A stretch of DNA of 7,621 bases from Thermotoga sp. (lineage in GTDB: Bacteria > Thermotogota > Thermotogae > B3-G13), in contig QNAT01000049.1 in the NCBI GenBank assembly GCA_003641555.1, forward strand, positions 1 to 7,621, read 5' to 3'. Numbering within the stretch: position 1 is the first letter of the stretch; the number at the start of each line of letters is the position of its first letter. The translations under genes were made by a program, and so were the position numbers. A model generated the notes under the pieces. That model was not told where the DNA came from, ran no database searches, and was given only the letters and a program-made list of their open reading frames with translations. Positions 1 through 5,903 of this stretch are shown in pieces.

Positions 1-174
1 ATCAGGTTTAACCAACCCATAGAGTACGTTCATCAAAGTTGTTTTTCCAGCAGCGTTCTCTCCAACAAGTGCATGTATTTCTCCCTCATCCAGGGAAAAA
101 TCTGCTCCTCGAAGGGCAGTTATCCCACCCTGATAAGTTTTATAAATTTTTTCCATTCTTACAGCAGATTGCAT
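1..174 (-). CDS. ABC transporter ATP-binding protein, N-terminal 58 residues (runs off the left edge)
   Basis: This is the first 58 codons of an ATPase subunit of an ABC importer; the rest lies beyond the window. Residues 5-58 read as the start of a nucleotide-binding domain of the simple-sugar/nucleoside importer class (RbsA/XylG-like). An aromatic residue at Y14, just after the first strand, is placed like an A-loop. The Walker A motif GENAAGKTT spans residues 38-46 and is followed by LMNVLYGL. The second Ala in place of the usual Gly (GENGAGKST) is a mild variation; the key Lys44 is present. The chosen ATG has a GGGAG site 7 bases upstream; an internal Met7 is a less likely start. It follows the BMP binding-protein gene by 60 bases on the same strand, so it most likely energises import of the ligand that protein binds. 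Permease genes are expected further left but are not visible. Confidence 0.9.
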   Translation of the reverse strand, partial: MQSAVRMEKIYKTYQGGITALRGADFSLDEGEIHALVGENAAGKTTLMNVLYGLVKPD

Positions 175-190
175 ACGACCACTCCCGAGC

Positions 191-224
191 ACAAGGTCCC
201 CTGAGCTTCATCAGAGGACCTTGT
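191..224. repeat. Strong intergenic hairpin between binding-protein and ABC ATPase genes
   Basis: Perfect 9-base arms (ACAAGGTCC at 191-199, GGACCTTGT at 216-224), then one mismatch and 4 further pairs, enclose a 6-base loop. In the operon direction (minus strand) no T-run follows, so it is not a classical terminator there. It probably acts as an mRNA-stabilising or partial-termination hairpin that lets the binding protein be made in excess of the ATPase. Read on the plus strand it is followed directly by TTTTT (224-228), so it could also stop antisense transcription. The structure is seen in the sequence; its role is inferred. Confidence 0.7.
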
Positions 225-234
225 TTTTCACTTT

Positions 235-1236
235 TTACTTCAAATAACTTTCTACTTCTATTTCTCCATTAGCAACTTTCTTCTGTATCTCCAACATTTT
301 CAGGTATACTCCTGCAGGTACAGTATCCATAAAGTATTTGTTGTCCGCAAGCCCAATACCTTTATTCCTTACGTTAAAGGTATGCACCGACCCTTTTTCT
401 AATTTTCCATTCACAGCATCTCTTACGATATCATATACAGCAGTATCCACTCTCTTTAACATGCTTGAAACTATATATCCTGGTTGCAAATACCCCTGAT
501 CTGTATCCACACCTATTGCATAGAATTTGTATGATTTTGCTGCCTCTAATATTCCAAGTCCTGTTGGACCAGCAGCCTGGAATATCACGTCTGCTCCATC
601 TTTAAAAACCATATATGCTGTTTCTTTACCTTTTGCTGGATCGTAATGTGTTCCTGCATACCTTGCTATAACTTTTACTGATGGGTCTACGTATCTCACC
701 CCCTGCTCAAAGCCCACTTGATAATCTCTTATAACTGGCCAATCTGCACCCCCGACGAAACCTACTATCTTTTCTGGATTTATCATCTTCAAGCAAGTTT
801 TAGTAGTAAGCATAGCGGCAAGGGCCCCAGCTAAGAATGCTCCTTCATTTTGCTTAAAAACTACCGAGACAATACCTGGTAATTTACTCACGCCATCGAT
901 ATAGATGTAGGTTTTGTCAGGATATTCCTTCATGACTTTTGCGAGCTCTTTATCGAAGAAATATCCGGGATCAGCAAATATCACATCATAGTGAGATGCT
1001 GCTGCTCTCAACGTATCGTAGTAAATAGAAGGATTTATATGGCATTCGAACATCTTGTATTTTATTCCGAAATCTTTTGCTGCATTTTGGATCCCCAGGT
1101 ATGCCATATCGGTAAATCCTCTATCACCTATAGCATTATCTACTACTATTGCAATAGTTGGTTTTGCTGCAATTGCTGATAGAGAAAGTGCCAACAGAAA
1201 AAGAATTGAAAAGATCAATATTCGCTTTTTCATCAT
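235..1236 (-). CDS. BMP-family (PnrA/Med-type) periplasmic substrate-binding protein
   Basis: A 333-residue secreted binding protein of the BMP family (bacterial basic membrane protein), whose known members bind purine nucleosides (PnrA/TmpC) or riboflavin. Residues 1-24 form a signal peptide: MMKKR, a hydrophobic core, then ALSLSAIAA. No lipobox Cys is present, so signal peptidase I should release a soluble periplasmic protein. Family hallmarks are GDRGFTDMAYLG (37-48), EGAFLAGALAA (131-141), VGFVGGADWPVIRDYQVGFEQG (159-180, given here only as a position guide: GG at 162-163, Gln173), ADVIFQAAGPTGLG (215-228) and IGVDTDQG (241-248). The position of Asp244/Asp246 agrees with ligand-contacting residues in the family. 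The length is typical. It follows the amidase gene by 23 bases and precedes the ABC ATPase. Neighbouring kinase and amidase genes favour a nucleoside-like or sugar-amide ligand, but this is inference. The start is uncertain by one codon (ATG at 1236 or 1233). Confidence 0.9.
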   Translation of the reverse strand: MMKKRILIFSILFLLALSLSAIAAKPTIAIVVDNAIGDRGFTDMAYLGIQNAAKDFGIKYKMFECHINPSIYYDTLRAAASHYDVIFADPGYFFDKELAKVMKEYPDKTYIYIDGVSKLPGIVSVVFKQNEGAFLAGALAAMLTTKTCLKMINPEKIVGFVGGADWPVIRDYQVGFEQGVRYVDPSVKVIARYAGTHYDPAKGKETAYMVFKDGADVIFQAAGPTGLGILEAAKSYKFYAIGVDTDQGYLQPGYIVSSMLKRVDTAVYDIVRDAVNGKLEKGSVHTFNVRNKGIGLADNKYFMDTVPAGVYLKMLEIQKKVANGEIEVESYLK

Positions 1237-1240
1237 CTTC

Positions 1241-1247
1241 ACCTCCT
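1241..1247 (-). promoter_or_regulatory. Ribosome binding site deciding the BMP protein start
   Basis: AGGAGGT on the minus strand, with GGAGG 5 bases from the ATG at 1236 and 8 bases from the one at 1233. It rules out the longer reading frame beginning at 1263, whose start would lie upstream of this site and would spoil the signal peptide. Confidence 0.85.
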
Positions 1248-1259
1248 TTCCATTTTCCT

Positions 1260-2285
1260 TCAATTACCTTTGCCCTTTTTTGAATGAAAAGAGGATAAAA
1301 ACTTTTTTCGAATCTTATTTATTTTTTTTCGCAACACAATCTGATCGATACATCTTTTATTTCCAAAAGCCTGCGGATAAATAGGTTCGTTATATATATC
1401 CCTGTAAAGCTCCGTTCTTAAATGAAACAAACTACACATTTCTGTTGTCGAGCGAAAAGCTCTAAGATTTTTTATATAAATGGGAGCAACTAATATTTGC
1501 TCAGATGGGCCAGCAGGAGACTGGGCGATTATGCGCCCTTCAAAATCAATTATCATACTATTTCCCACCCAGGAGTAAGGAGGGTGATTTTGGTAAGATG
1601 AACCTAAACTACAAGCAACAACATACACAGAATTTTCGATGGCTCGTGCCCTATTGATTACTTTCCAAACATCGGTTGGCCATACCCCTCCCCAGGGCGA
1701 CATATATGCAGAGGGCAACAGAATTATTTCTGCTCCCTTTAAAGCAAGTTCTCGGGTTACTTCTGGAAATCTATTGTCATAACATATTTCTATTCCTATA
1801 TTACCGATTTCAGTTTGTGCAACAGGGAAAATTTCATCATTGTAACCTCTTAAATCATGAGGACTATAAACTGGTTCTAAAGGTATAAAAGGATTGGCCT
1901 TTCTGTATCTTAATATAACTCCTTTAGGACCAACTACCAGGCTTGTGTTAAAGACTGCCTTTTGCCATTTTTCTGTTTTTTCAATGAAGGAGCCAATATT
2001 TATAAATAGGTTATATTTCTTGGCTTTATCAATAAATTCACTAATATATTCATTGTTTTCGGGAAGCGCAATGTTTTTAAGCAAGTCTAAAGAATTATCC
2101 GTAGCTATAGGAGTTAATGAAAATTCAGGAAATGTTATTAGTTTTACCGGGAGATAATCACTATATCCATTCACAACATCATCAATCATGCCCAGCATTT
2201 TATCTGCTCTTTTTCTAATATCTTTTCTTTTATCTATAATCTCAAAATCACATTGACAACATGCAGCCAAAAACATTTCTTGCAT
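1260..2285 (-). CDS. Nitrilase-superfamily carbon-nitrogen hydrolase (amidase-like)
   Basis: A 341-residue cytoplasmic enzyme (no signal peptide) of the nitrilase superfamily, which hydrolyses amides, nitriles or N-carbamoyl compounds through a Glu-Lys-Cys triad. The triad is visible: Glu54 in FPEFS, Lys129 in RYRKANPFIP and Cys168 in IGIEICYDNRFPE. A further conserved-type Glu137 lies after the Lys. The segment WPTDVWKVINRARAIEN (about 203-219) and the GNS...G motif near 242-250 are also characteristic. Length is somewhat above the common 260-300. The extra part is C-terminal: a segment with HLRTELYRDIYNEPIYP (about 289-305), then a Lys/Arg-rich tail (about 320-341). The start has AGGAGG 9 bases upstream. 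It sits between the kinase and the BMP binding protein in the operon, suggesting it removes ammonia or a carbamoyl group from the imported compound or a product of it. The specific substrate is unknown. Confidence 0.88.
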   Translation of the reverse strand: MQEMFLAACCQCDFEIIDKRKDIRKRADKMLGMIDDVVNGYSDYLPVKLITFPEFSLTPIATDNSLDLLKNIALPENNEYISEFIDKAKKYNLFINIGSFIEKTEKWQKAVFNTSLVVGPKGVILRYRKANPFIPLEPVYSPHDLRGYNDEIFPVAQTEIGNIGIEICYDNRFPEVTRELALKGAEIILLPSAYMSPWGGVWPTDVWKVINRARAIENSVYVVACSLGSSYQNHPPYSWVGNSMIIDFEGRIIAQSPAGPSEQILVAPIYIKNLRAFRSTTEMCSLFHLRTELYRDIYNEPIYPQAFGNKRCIDQIVLRKKINKIRKKFLSSFHSKKGKGN

Positions 2286-2349
2286 TAGCTGTGGCCTCCT
2301 TTTCCATCTCTCATTTTTTCCGCAAATATGTTTAATAACATGTCTATCC

Positions 2350-2366
2350 TTATAGATAATCTATAA
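2350..2366. repeat. 17-bp palindrome in the kinase-amidase gap
   Basis: TTATAGAT-A-ATCTATAA, perfect 8-base arms around one base, lying 1 base past the kinase stop codon in the only long gap (82 bases) inside the enzyme part of the operon. It shares TATAGA with the operator near the promoter (GGTATAGACC on the minus strand). It could be an internal operator or simply an AT-rich palindrome; with so few bases, chance is a serious alternative. Confidence 0.35.
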
Positions 2367-2367
2367 A

Positions 2368-3330
2368 TCATTGCCCATCTTTCTTTCCTTCAAAAGTATT
2401 TATTAATTTATTTAATTCTATGATATTTGGTAATGCCCTTGTCGTTCCATATCTCTGGATAGTGAAACTCGCAAGGGTATTTGCAAACTTTCCACATTTT
2501 CCTGGTGTAAAGCCCGATAAGGTACCGTATATTATCGCCCCATCAAATACATCTCCTGCACCACTGGTATCGACAGCTTTAACTTTAGAAACCGGTAAAT
2601 GAAAATATTCCTCCTTTGCAAAATAGGAGCAACCTTGTTTACCTCTTTTTACCCATATCGTTGAAACGCCCCTTTCAAGGATAGAAAGGGCTGCTTTTTT
2701 TATGTTTTCAGCTCCTCCAAGCAATTGAATCTCCTTCTCATTAGGCAAAAATACATCTACATATTTGAATATTCGTTCAAATGCATCTTCGATGTCATCG
2801 GGAACGTCCCACTTCGGAAGTCGTAAATTTGGATCTAAGAACACCTTTCCGCCTTTTTGTGATACTCGTTCGGCTAACCGTATCGCGGATTCTCTACTTT
2901 CTTTTCCCTCTGCGACGGCAACCCCGGATACGTAAAGAACATCGCATAAATCCAATTGATCTATCTCATCATTACCAATGTGTAGATCGGCTGCATCACC
3001 TCTCACTGCTATCCATCGCTTTTCGCCATCTGGAAAGATAAGGCCCACTGTAAATCCTGTGTCGTAATTAGAAGGATACAGGTATTTGATATCGATTCCC
3101 ATTCCTTCGAGATATGTCTTTACAAAATACCCAAACATATCATTACCAAATTTAGTGATAATGGAGGTAGGGAACCCGAGTTTGTATAGTGTAACTGCTA
3201 CGTTTACGGCTGAAGCCCCGACGTTGATCGTTGCATGCGAGCTAAAAGAACAACCGCCTTTTACAGGAATTTCTCTGATAGGTATGACTATATCTACGTT
3301 GCAATCTCCAAAGCAAAAGATCTTCATCAT
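2368..3330 (-). CDS. PfkB/ribokinase-family carbohydrate or nucleoside kinase
   Basis: A 320-residue cytoplasmic ATP-dependent kinase of the PfkB family, transferring phosphate to a sugar, sugar-like or nucleoside hydroxyl. The N-terminal substrate region has NVDIVIPI (11-18) and a variant of the Gly-Gly signature (NVGASAVNVA, 36-45). DPNLR (166-170) and PNEKE (196-200) are the usual mid-protein motifs. The second PfkB signature DTSGAGDVFDGA (254-265) carries the anion hole and the catalytic base Asp260. Length is typical. The gene starts 13 bases after the second BtpA-family gene, with a modest GAAGG site; the double ATG leaves the start uncertain by one codon (3330 or 3327). Substrate class cannot be decided by eye: ribokinase, adenosine-kinase-like and pseudouridine-kinase-like members share these motifs. 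In context it should phosphorylate the imported compound before the BtpA proteins act. Confidence 0.9.
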   Translation of the reverse strand: MMKIFCFGDCNVDIVIPIREIPVKGGCSFSSHATINVGASAVNVAVTLYKLGFPTSIITKFGNDMFGYFVKTYLEGMGIDIKYLYPSNYDTGFTVGLIFPDGEKRWIAVRGDAADLHIGNDEIDQLDLCDVLYVSGVAVAEGKESRESAIRLAERVSQKGGKVFLDPNLRLPKWDVPDDIEDAFERIFKYVDVFLPNEKEIQLLGGAENIKKAALSILERGVSTIWVKRGKQGCSYFAKEEYFHLPVSKVKAVDTSGAGDVFDGAIIYGTLSGFTPGKCGKFANTLASFTIQRYGTTRALPNIIELNKLINTFEGKKDGQ

Positions 3331-3343
3331 GTTTTACCTTCTC

Positions 3344-4162
3344 TCAGTTTTCCCTTATCTTCAAAACCTCTGACATAAACATGGATACCCTTTCAGGACT
3401 CACTTCATTGGTACTCTTACCTTTGTATTTTAAAGATGTACCTACTATTGCCCCATCAGCATATCTAAAAAGTTCTTTCACGTTATCAGTATTAAGACCA
3501 CTGCCAACGAGAACAGGAAAATCAGGAAGCACTGCTTTAACCTTTTTAACATCTTCTGCTGGTGTGGGAAATCCAGTATGTTTGCCGCTAATCAATACAG
3601 CGTCAGCAAGAAAATATGCAGCATCATATGCAGATTCTTCGATAGGTCTTTGGGCAAGGGGCGCAGAATGTTTTATATGAACATCCGCAAAGATCTTTAT
3701 CGTTGGATCCAAAAACTTCCTGAATCTAAGAATTTCATGAGGCCTTCTCAATACCAGACCTGAAACATCTACCGCAGCTTCTGTGAAAAACGTTGCCCTT
3801 ATGAATTGGGCATGTATGACATGCGCAATTGCTATAGATGCTATTGGATCGGATAAGACACATATCCCCAGAGGGATATTGGAAAACTTATTCCTTATCT
3901 CCCTCGCTACTATTGCCATTGATGCTACCGTTTCTGGGGGAGCCACGTTCGGGAAATACGATGGATCATTGAAATTCTCGACTTCGAGGCCATTCACCTT
4001 GCCTTTTACCAGGGATTCAGCATCCTTTAGCGCTGTGGTTATAACATTATCGATGCCAGAACCATCGTATATCGGGGAACCGGGTAAAGGCTTGAGATGA
4101 AGCATACCAACTACAGGTTTCTCTATACCAAATAAATTTTGGAATTCTTTCAATTTTGTCAT
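3344..4162 (-). CDS. BtpA/SgcQ-family TIM-barrel protein, second paralogue
   Basis: A 272-residue cytoplasmic protein of the BtpA/SgcQ family, named for a factor affecting photosystem I in cyanobacteria and for an uncharacterised sugar-cluster protein in E. coli; the biochemical reaction is not established. Visible family motifs are VVGMLHLKPLPGSP (17-30), VNGLEVENFND (56-66), IFADVHIKHSAPLAQ (157-171), ADAVLISGKHTG (186-197), GSG (220-222) and the C-terminal GAIVGTSLK (237-245). The late GSG and GTSLK loops resemble the phosphate-binding ends of many TIM barrels, supporting a phosphorylated substrate. The upstream Met at 4204 would overlap the preceding gene by 26 bases. The ATG at 4162 fits the family N-terminus and is chosen, although its GGAGG lies 11 bases away. 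It is clearly homologous to the gene just upstream in the operon, 16 bases away. Confidence 0.88.
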   Translation of the reverse strand: MTKLKEFQNLFGIEKPVVGMLHLKPLPGSPIYDGSGIDNVITTALKDAESLVKGKVNGLEVENFNDPSYFPNVAPPETVASMAIVAREIRNKFSNIPLGICVLSDPIASIAIAHVIHAQFIRATFFTEAAVDVSGLVLRRPHEILRFRKFLDPTIKIFADVHIKHSAPLAQRPIEESAYDAAYFLADAVLISGKHTGFPTPAEDVKKVKAVLPDFPVLVGSGLNTDNVKELFRYADGAIVGTSLKYKGKSTNEVSPERVSMFMSEVLKIREN

Positions 4163-4173
4163 TTTGTCTATTT

Positions 4174-4178
4174 CCTCC
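4174..4178 (-). promoter_or_regulatory. Ribosome binding site abutting the stop codon of the upstream paralogue
   Basis: GGAGG on the minus strand directly follows the TAG stop (4181-4179) of the first BtpA-family gene, sharing the junction TAGGGAGG. The overlap of stop and ribosome site suggests translational coupling of the two paralogues. The spacing to ATG 4162 is 11 bases, longer than at the other genes in the operon. Confidence 0.6.
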
Positions 4179-4991
4179 CTAAAGATTATTTCTGTAATCC
4201 TCAATTTTTTTCATAAATGCAGTGATTCTATCAGGATCCGGTACTTCCTCCACTTTCCCCCCTTTGTTGAGACTCGTGACTACTATTATCGCGTCAACGT
4301 AAGGTAGATAATTATCCACATTTTCTATAGACACACCGCTCCCAACAACGAGTGGGACTTCTGGAAGGGCATTTCTTACCCTTATCACATCGCTGGGATT
4401 CGTTTCTCCCCCGGTCTTTCTTCCTGTTATTATGATCGCATCTGCAAGTCCTCGGTAATAAGCATCTTCAGCAGAATATTCAATACGCCGCTGAGCCAAA
4501 GGATAACTATGTTTTATATGAACATCTGCAAAGAACTTTACATCGACTCCCAGATATTTTCTGTATCTTAATGCCTCAGCTGCGATACTCTCCATCATTC
4601 CTGCATCTACAATAGACGTTTCTACATAATATGGAATCCTGATAAAATCAGCACCAACGGTCTTGGAAATGGCTATTCCAGCTATTGCGTCACTTTGAAG
4701 CACACACAGACCTATCGGTACGTCTACATTATCTTTTACCTCTTTTGCTATATAAGTCATTGCAGATACAACCTCTGGACCAACTTTTTTTAAAAACAAC
4801 TTGTCCCCAAAATTTTCAACTATAAGACCGTTGATGCCATTTTCCACCATTATCTTAGCTTCGCTCACCGCTTGCTTAGAGATCTGCTCAACAGATGAAT
4901 CGTTGTAAAGCGGTGATCCTGGTAAAGGTGAGAGATGAATCACCCCTATAACAGGAATTTTAACCTTAAACAAATTTTCAAACATTCCCAT
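4179..4991 (-). CDS. BtpA/SgcQ-family TIM-barrel protein, first paralogue
   Basis: A 270-residue cytoplasmic protein of the BtpA/SgcQ family; no reaction is established for the family. Motifs in order: GVIHLSPLPGSP (16-27), INGLIVENFGD (53-63), ADVHIKHSYPLAQ (155-167), ADAIIITGRKTGG (183-195), VVGSGV (215-220). At the C-terminal loop the paralogue has GTSLK, while this protein has VTSLNKGG (238-245), losing the Gly, so its phosphate-binding or active site may differ. It is the first enzyme-like gene after the regulator, 22 bases downstream. The start at 4991 is set by AGGAG 8 bases upstream; the longer frame from 5036 would overlap the regulator and adds residues (MRYNCPNK...) without family similarity. 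Met18 (4985) is a weaker alternative. Two paralogues side by side suggest either a hetero-oligomer or two successive steps. Confidence 0.88.
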   Translation of the reverse strand: MGMFENLFKVKIPVIGVIHLSPLPGSPLYNDSSVEQISKQAVSEAKIMVENGINGLIVENFGDKLFLKKVGPEVVSAMTYIAKEVKDNVDVPIGLCVLQSDAIAGIAISKTVGADFIRIPYYVETSIVDAGMMESIAAEALRYRKYLGVDVKFFADVHIKHSYPLAQRRIEYSAEDAYYRGLADAIIITGRKTGGETNPSDVIRVRNALPEVPLVVGSGVSIENVDNYLPYVDAIIVVTSLNKGGKVEEVPDPDRITAFMKKIEDYRNNL

Positions 4992-4999
4992 AATACTCA

Positions 5000-5004
5000 C
5001 TCCT
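5000..5004 (-). promoter_or_regulatory. Ribosome binding site deciding the first BtpA-family start
   Basis: AGGAG on the minus strand, 8 bases before ATG 4991, located in the 22-base gap after the regulator's TAA. It supports the short start over an in-frame ATG at 5036. Confidence 0.75.
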
Positions 5005-5013
5005 CTCATCATT

Positions 5014-5727
5014 TTATTTGGACAATTGTATCTCAAAATTGTATTTGTCTGGAAGAAAGAAAACTCTTACAAATTCAATGGGAGTATCTTTCATAACATA
5101 TGTAGTTCTTTTCATAAGTAACAATGGTGTATCTTTTTTAATTTTCATAATCTTCGCTACATCATTGGAAGCGGAAGTTGCTCCTAATGTTTCAACTGCC
5201 TTCTTTATCTTGAAGCCCAATTTTTCTTCTATCATTTTATAAAGAGAAAGACATCCCAGATCCATATTCATAATCTCCGGGAATTTTTCGTATGAAAAAT
5301 ACGAAAAATTGAGTGAAAAGATCTCATTATCCACAAATCTTAACCTCACTGCTTTTATAACCTTCTCTTTATCTCTTATCTTCAGATTTAAAGCAATTTC
5401 ATGATCTGCTTCAATAATTGCTTTGTCTATTAATTTTGCACCTGGTTCATAACCCAAATTACGTATTTCCTCAGTAAAACTCATCAATTTCCCCAAAGGT
5501 TGTCTTATAGGTTTAAGATTCACAAAAGTACCTCTACCTTGCACCCTGTAAAGGACTCCTTCATTGACGAGTTCTGTTATGCCTTGCCTTATAGTCATCC
5601 TGCCGATGTTAAATTTCCTGGATAATTCTCTTTCAGAAGGGATCTTGTCACCAGGCTTTAACCGATGATTTTCGATCATAGCAATGATATTATCTTTTAC
5701 TTGCTGGTATAGGAAAAAACTACTCAT
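5014..5727 (-). CDS. GntR-family (HutC/UTRA subfamily) transcriptional repressor
   Basis: A 237-residue DNA-binding regulator, full length for the HutC subgroup. Residues about 6-70 form the winged helix-turn-helix: LKPGDKIPSERELSRKF (23-39), IGRMTIRQGITELVNEGVLY (41-60), then the wing RVQGRGTFV (61-69). Residues about 80-230 match a UTRA effector domain, including GYEPGAKLI (92-100), the LxLxxxEKVIKAVRLR-type strand near 114-129 and the late TTYVMKDTPIEF region (208-219). UTRA domains bind small, often phosphorylated metabolites, which release the repressor from DNA. The start ATG has AAGGAG 6 bases upstream. The gene is first in the operon, immediately behind a consensus promoter with an inverted repeat over the -10 box, so it probably represses itself and the downstream pathway until substrate or a phosphorylated intermediate appears. 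Confidence 0.93.
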   Translation of the reverse strand: MSSFFLYQQVKDNIIAMIENHRLKPGDKIPSERELSRKFNIGRMTIRQGITELVNEGVLYRVQGRGTFVNLKPIRQPLGKLMSFTEEIRNLGYEPGAKLIDKAIIEADHEIALNLKIRDKEKVIKAVRLRFVDNEIFSLNFSYFSYEKFPEIMNMDLGCLSLYKMIEEKLGFKIKKAVETLGATSASNDVAKIMKIKKDTPLLLMKRTTYVMKDTPIEFVRVFFLPDKYNFEIQLSK

Positions 5728-5742
5728 TACCTTCTCCTTTAA

Positions 5743-5772
5743 ATAATTGGTCTATACCTCTTGACCAATTAT
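5743..5772. promoter_or_regulatory. Probable operator for the GntR-type repressor (inverted repeat)
   Basis: Perfect 10-base arms ATAATTGGTC (5743-5752) and GACCAATTAT (5763-5772) are separated by 10 bases, so the half-sites are 20 bases (two helical turns) apart. Nested inside is GGTCTATACC (5749-5758), close to the TTGGTCTAGACCAA-like sites remembered for HutC-type regulators such as NagR/DasR. It overlaps the -10 box and the predicted transcription start, so occupancy should block initiation. The repeat is seen directly; the regulator assignment is inferred from proximity and site type. Confidence 0.75.
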
Positions 5773-5796
5773 AATATTATTTAAATACCCTGTCAA
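5768..5796 (-). promoter_or_regulatory. Consensus sigma-70-type promoter of the operon
   Basis: On the minus strand, -35 TTGACA (5796-5791) and -10 TATAAT (5773-5768) with a 17-base AT-rich spacer: every position matches consensus. The predicted start is near 5761, giving a leader of about 34 bases before the repressor ATG. Such a strong promoter makes sense if it is normally shut by the overlapping operator. Confidence 0.9.
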
Positions 5797-5821
5797 GTAC
5801 TCAAAAACTCCCTAAATTCCA

Positions 5822-5903
5822 GATAGGGATAAAAATATAGTGTAACTTCTCTCTGTTCATTGTAGATTTACAGATTTATGTTTTTCACTCATTGGGTGAA
5901 AGG
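5822..5903. repeat. Dispersed hairpin repeat, copy 1
   Basis: An 82-base non-coding segment matching positions 7358-7440. Conserved parts are the AATATAGTGTAAC block and a terminal hairpin (arms 5881-5890 and 5894-5903, loop ATT). The middle 20 or so bases have diverged. Here the hairpin has three T:G pairs where copy 2 has C:G. It lies just upstream of the operon promoter, oriented the same way as copy 2. Confidence 0.75.

Noticed and set aside
1055..1384. A 109-codon plus-strand open frame
   Set aside because: It lies opposite the amidase and binding-protein genes, has no ribosome site and low-complexity Phe/Ser/Ile-rich content typical of an antisense shadow.
2285..2314. Nine-codon minus-strand mini-frame (MRDGKGGHS) ending at the amidase start
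   Set aside because: It has no good ribosome site and overlaps the amidase Shine-Dalgarno; too short to support as a leader peptide.
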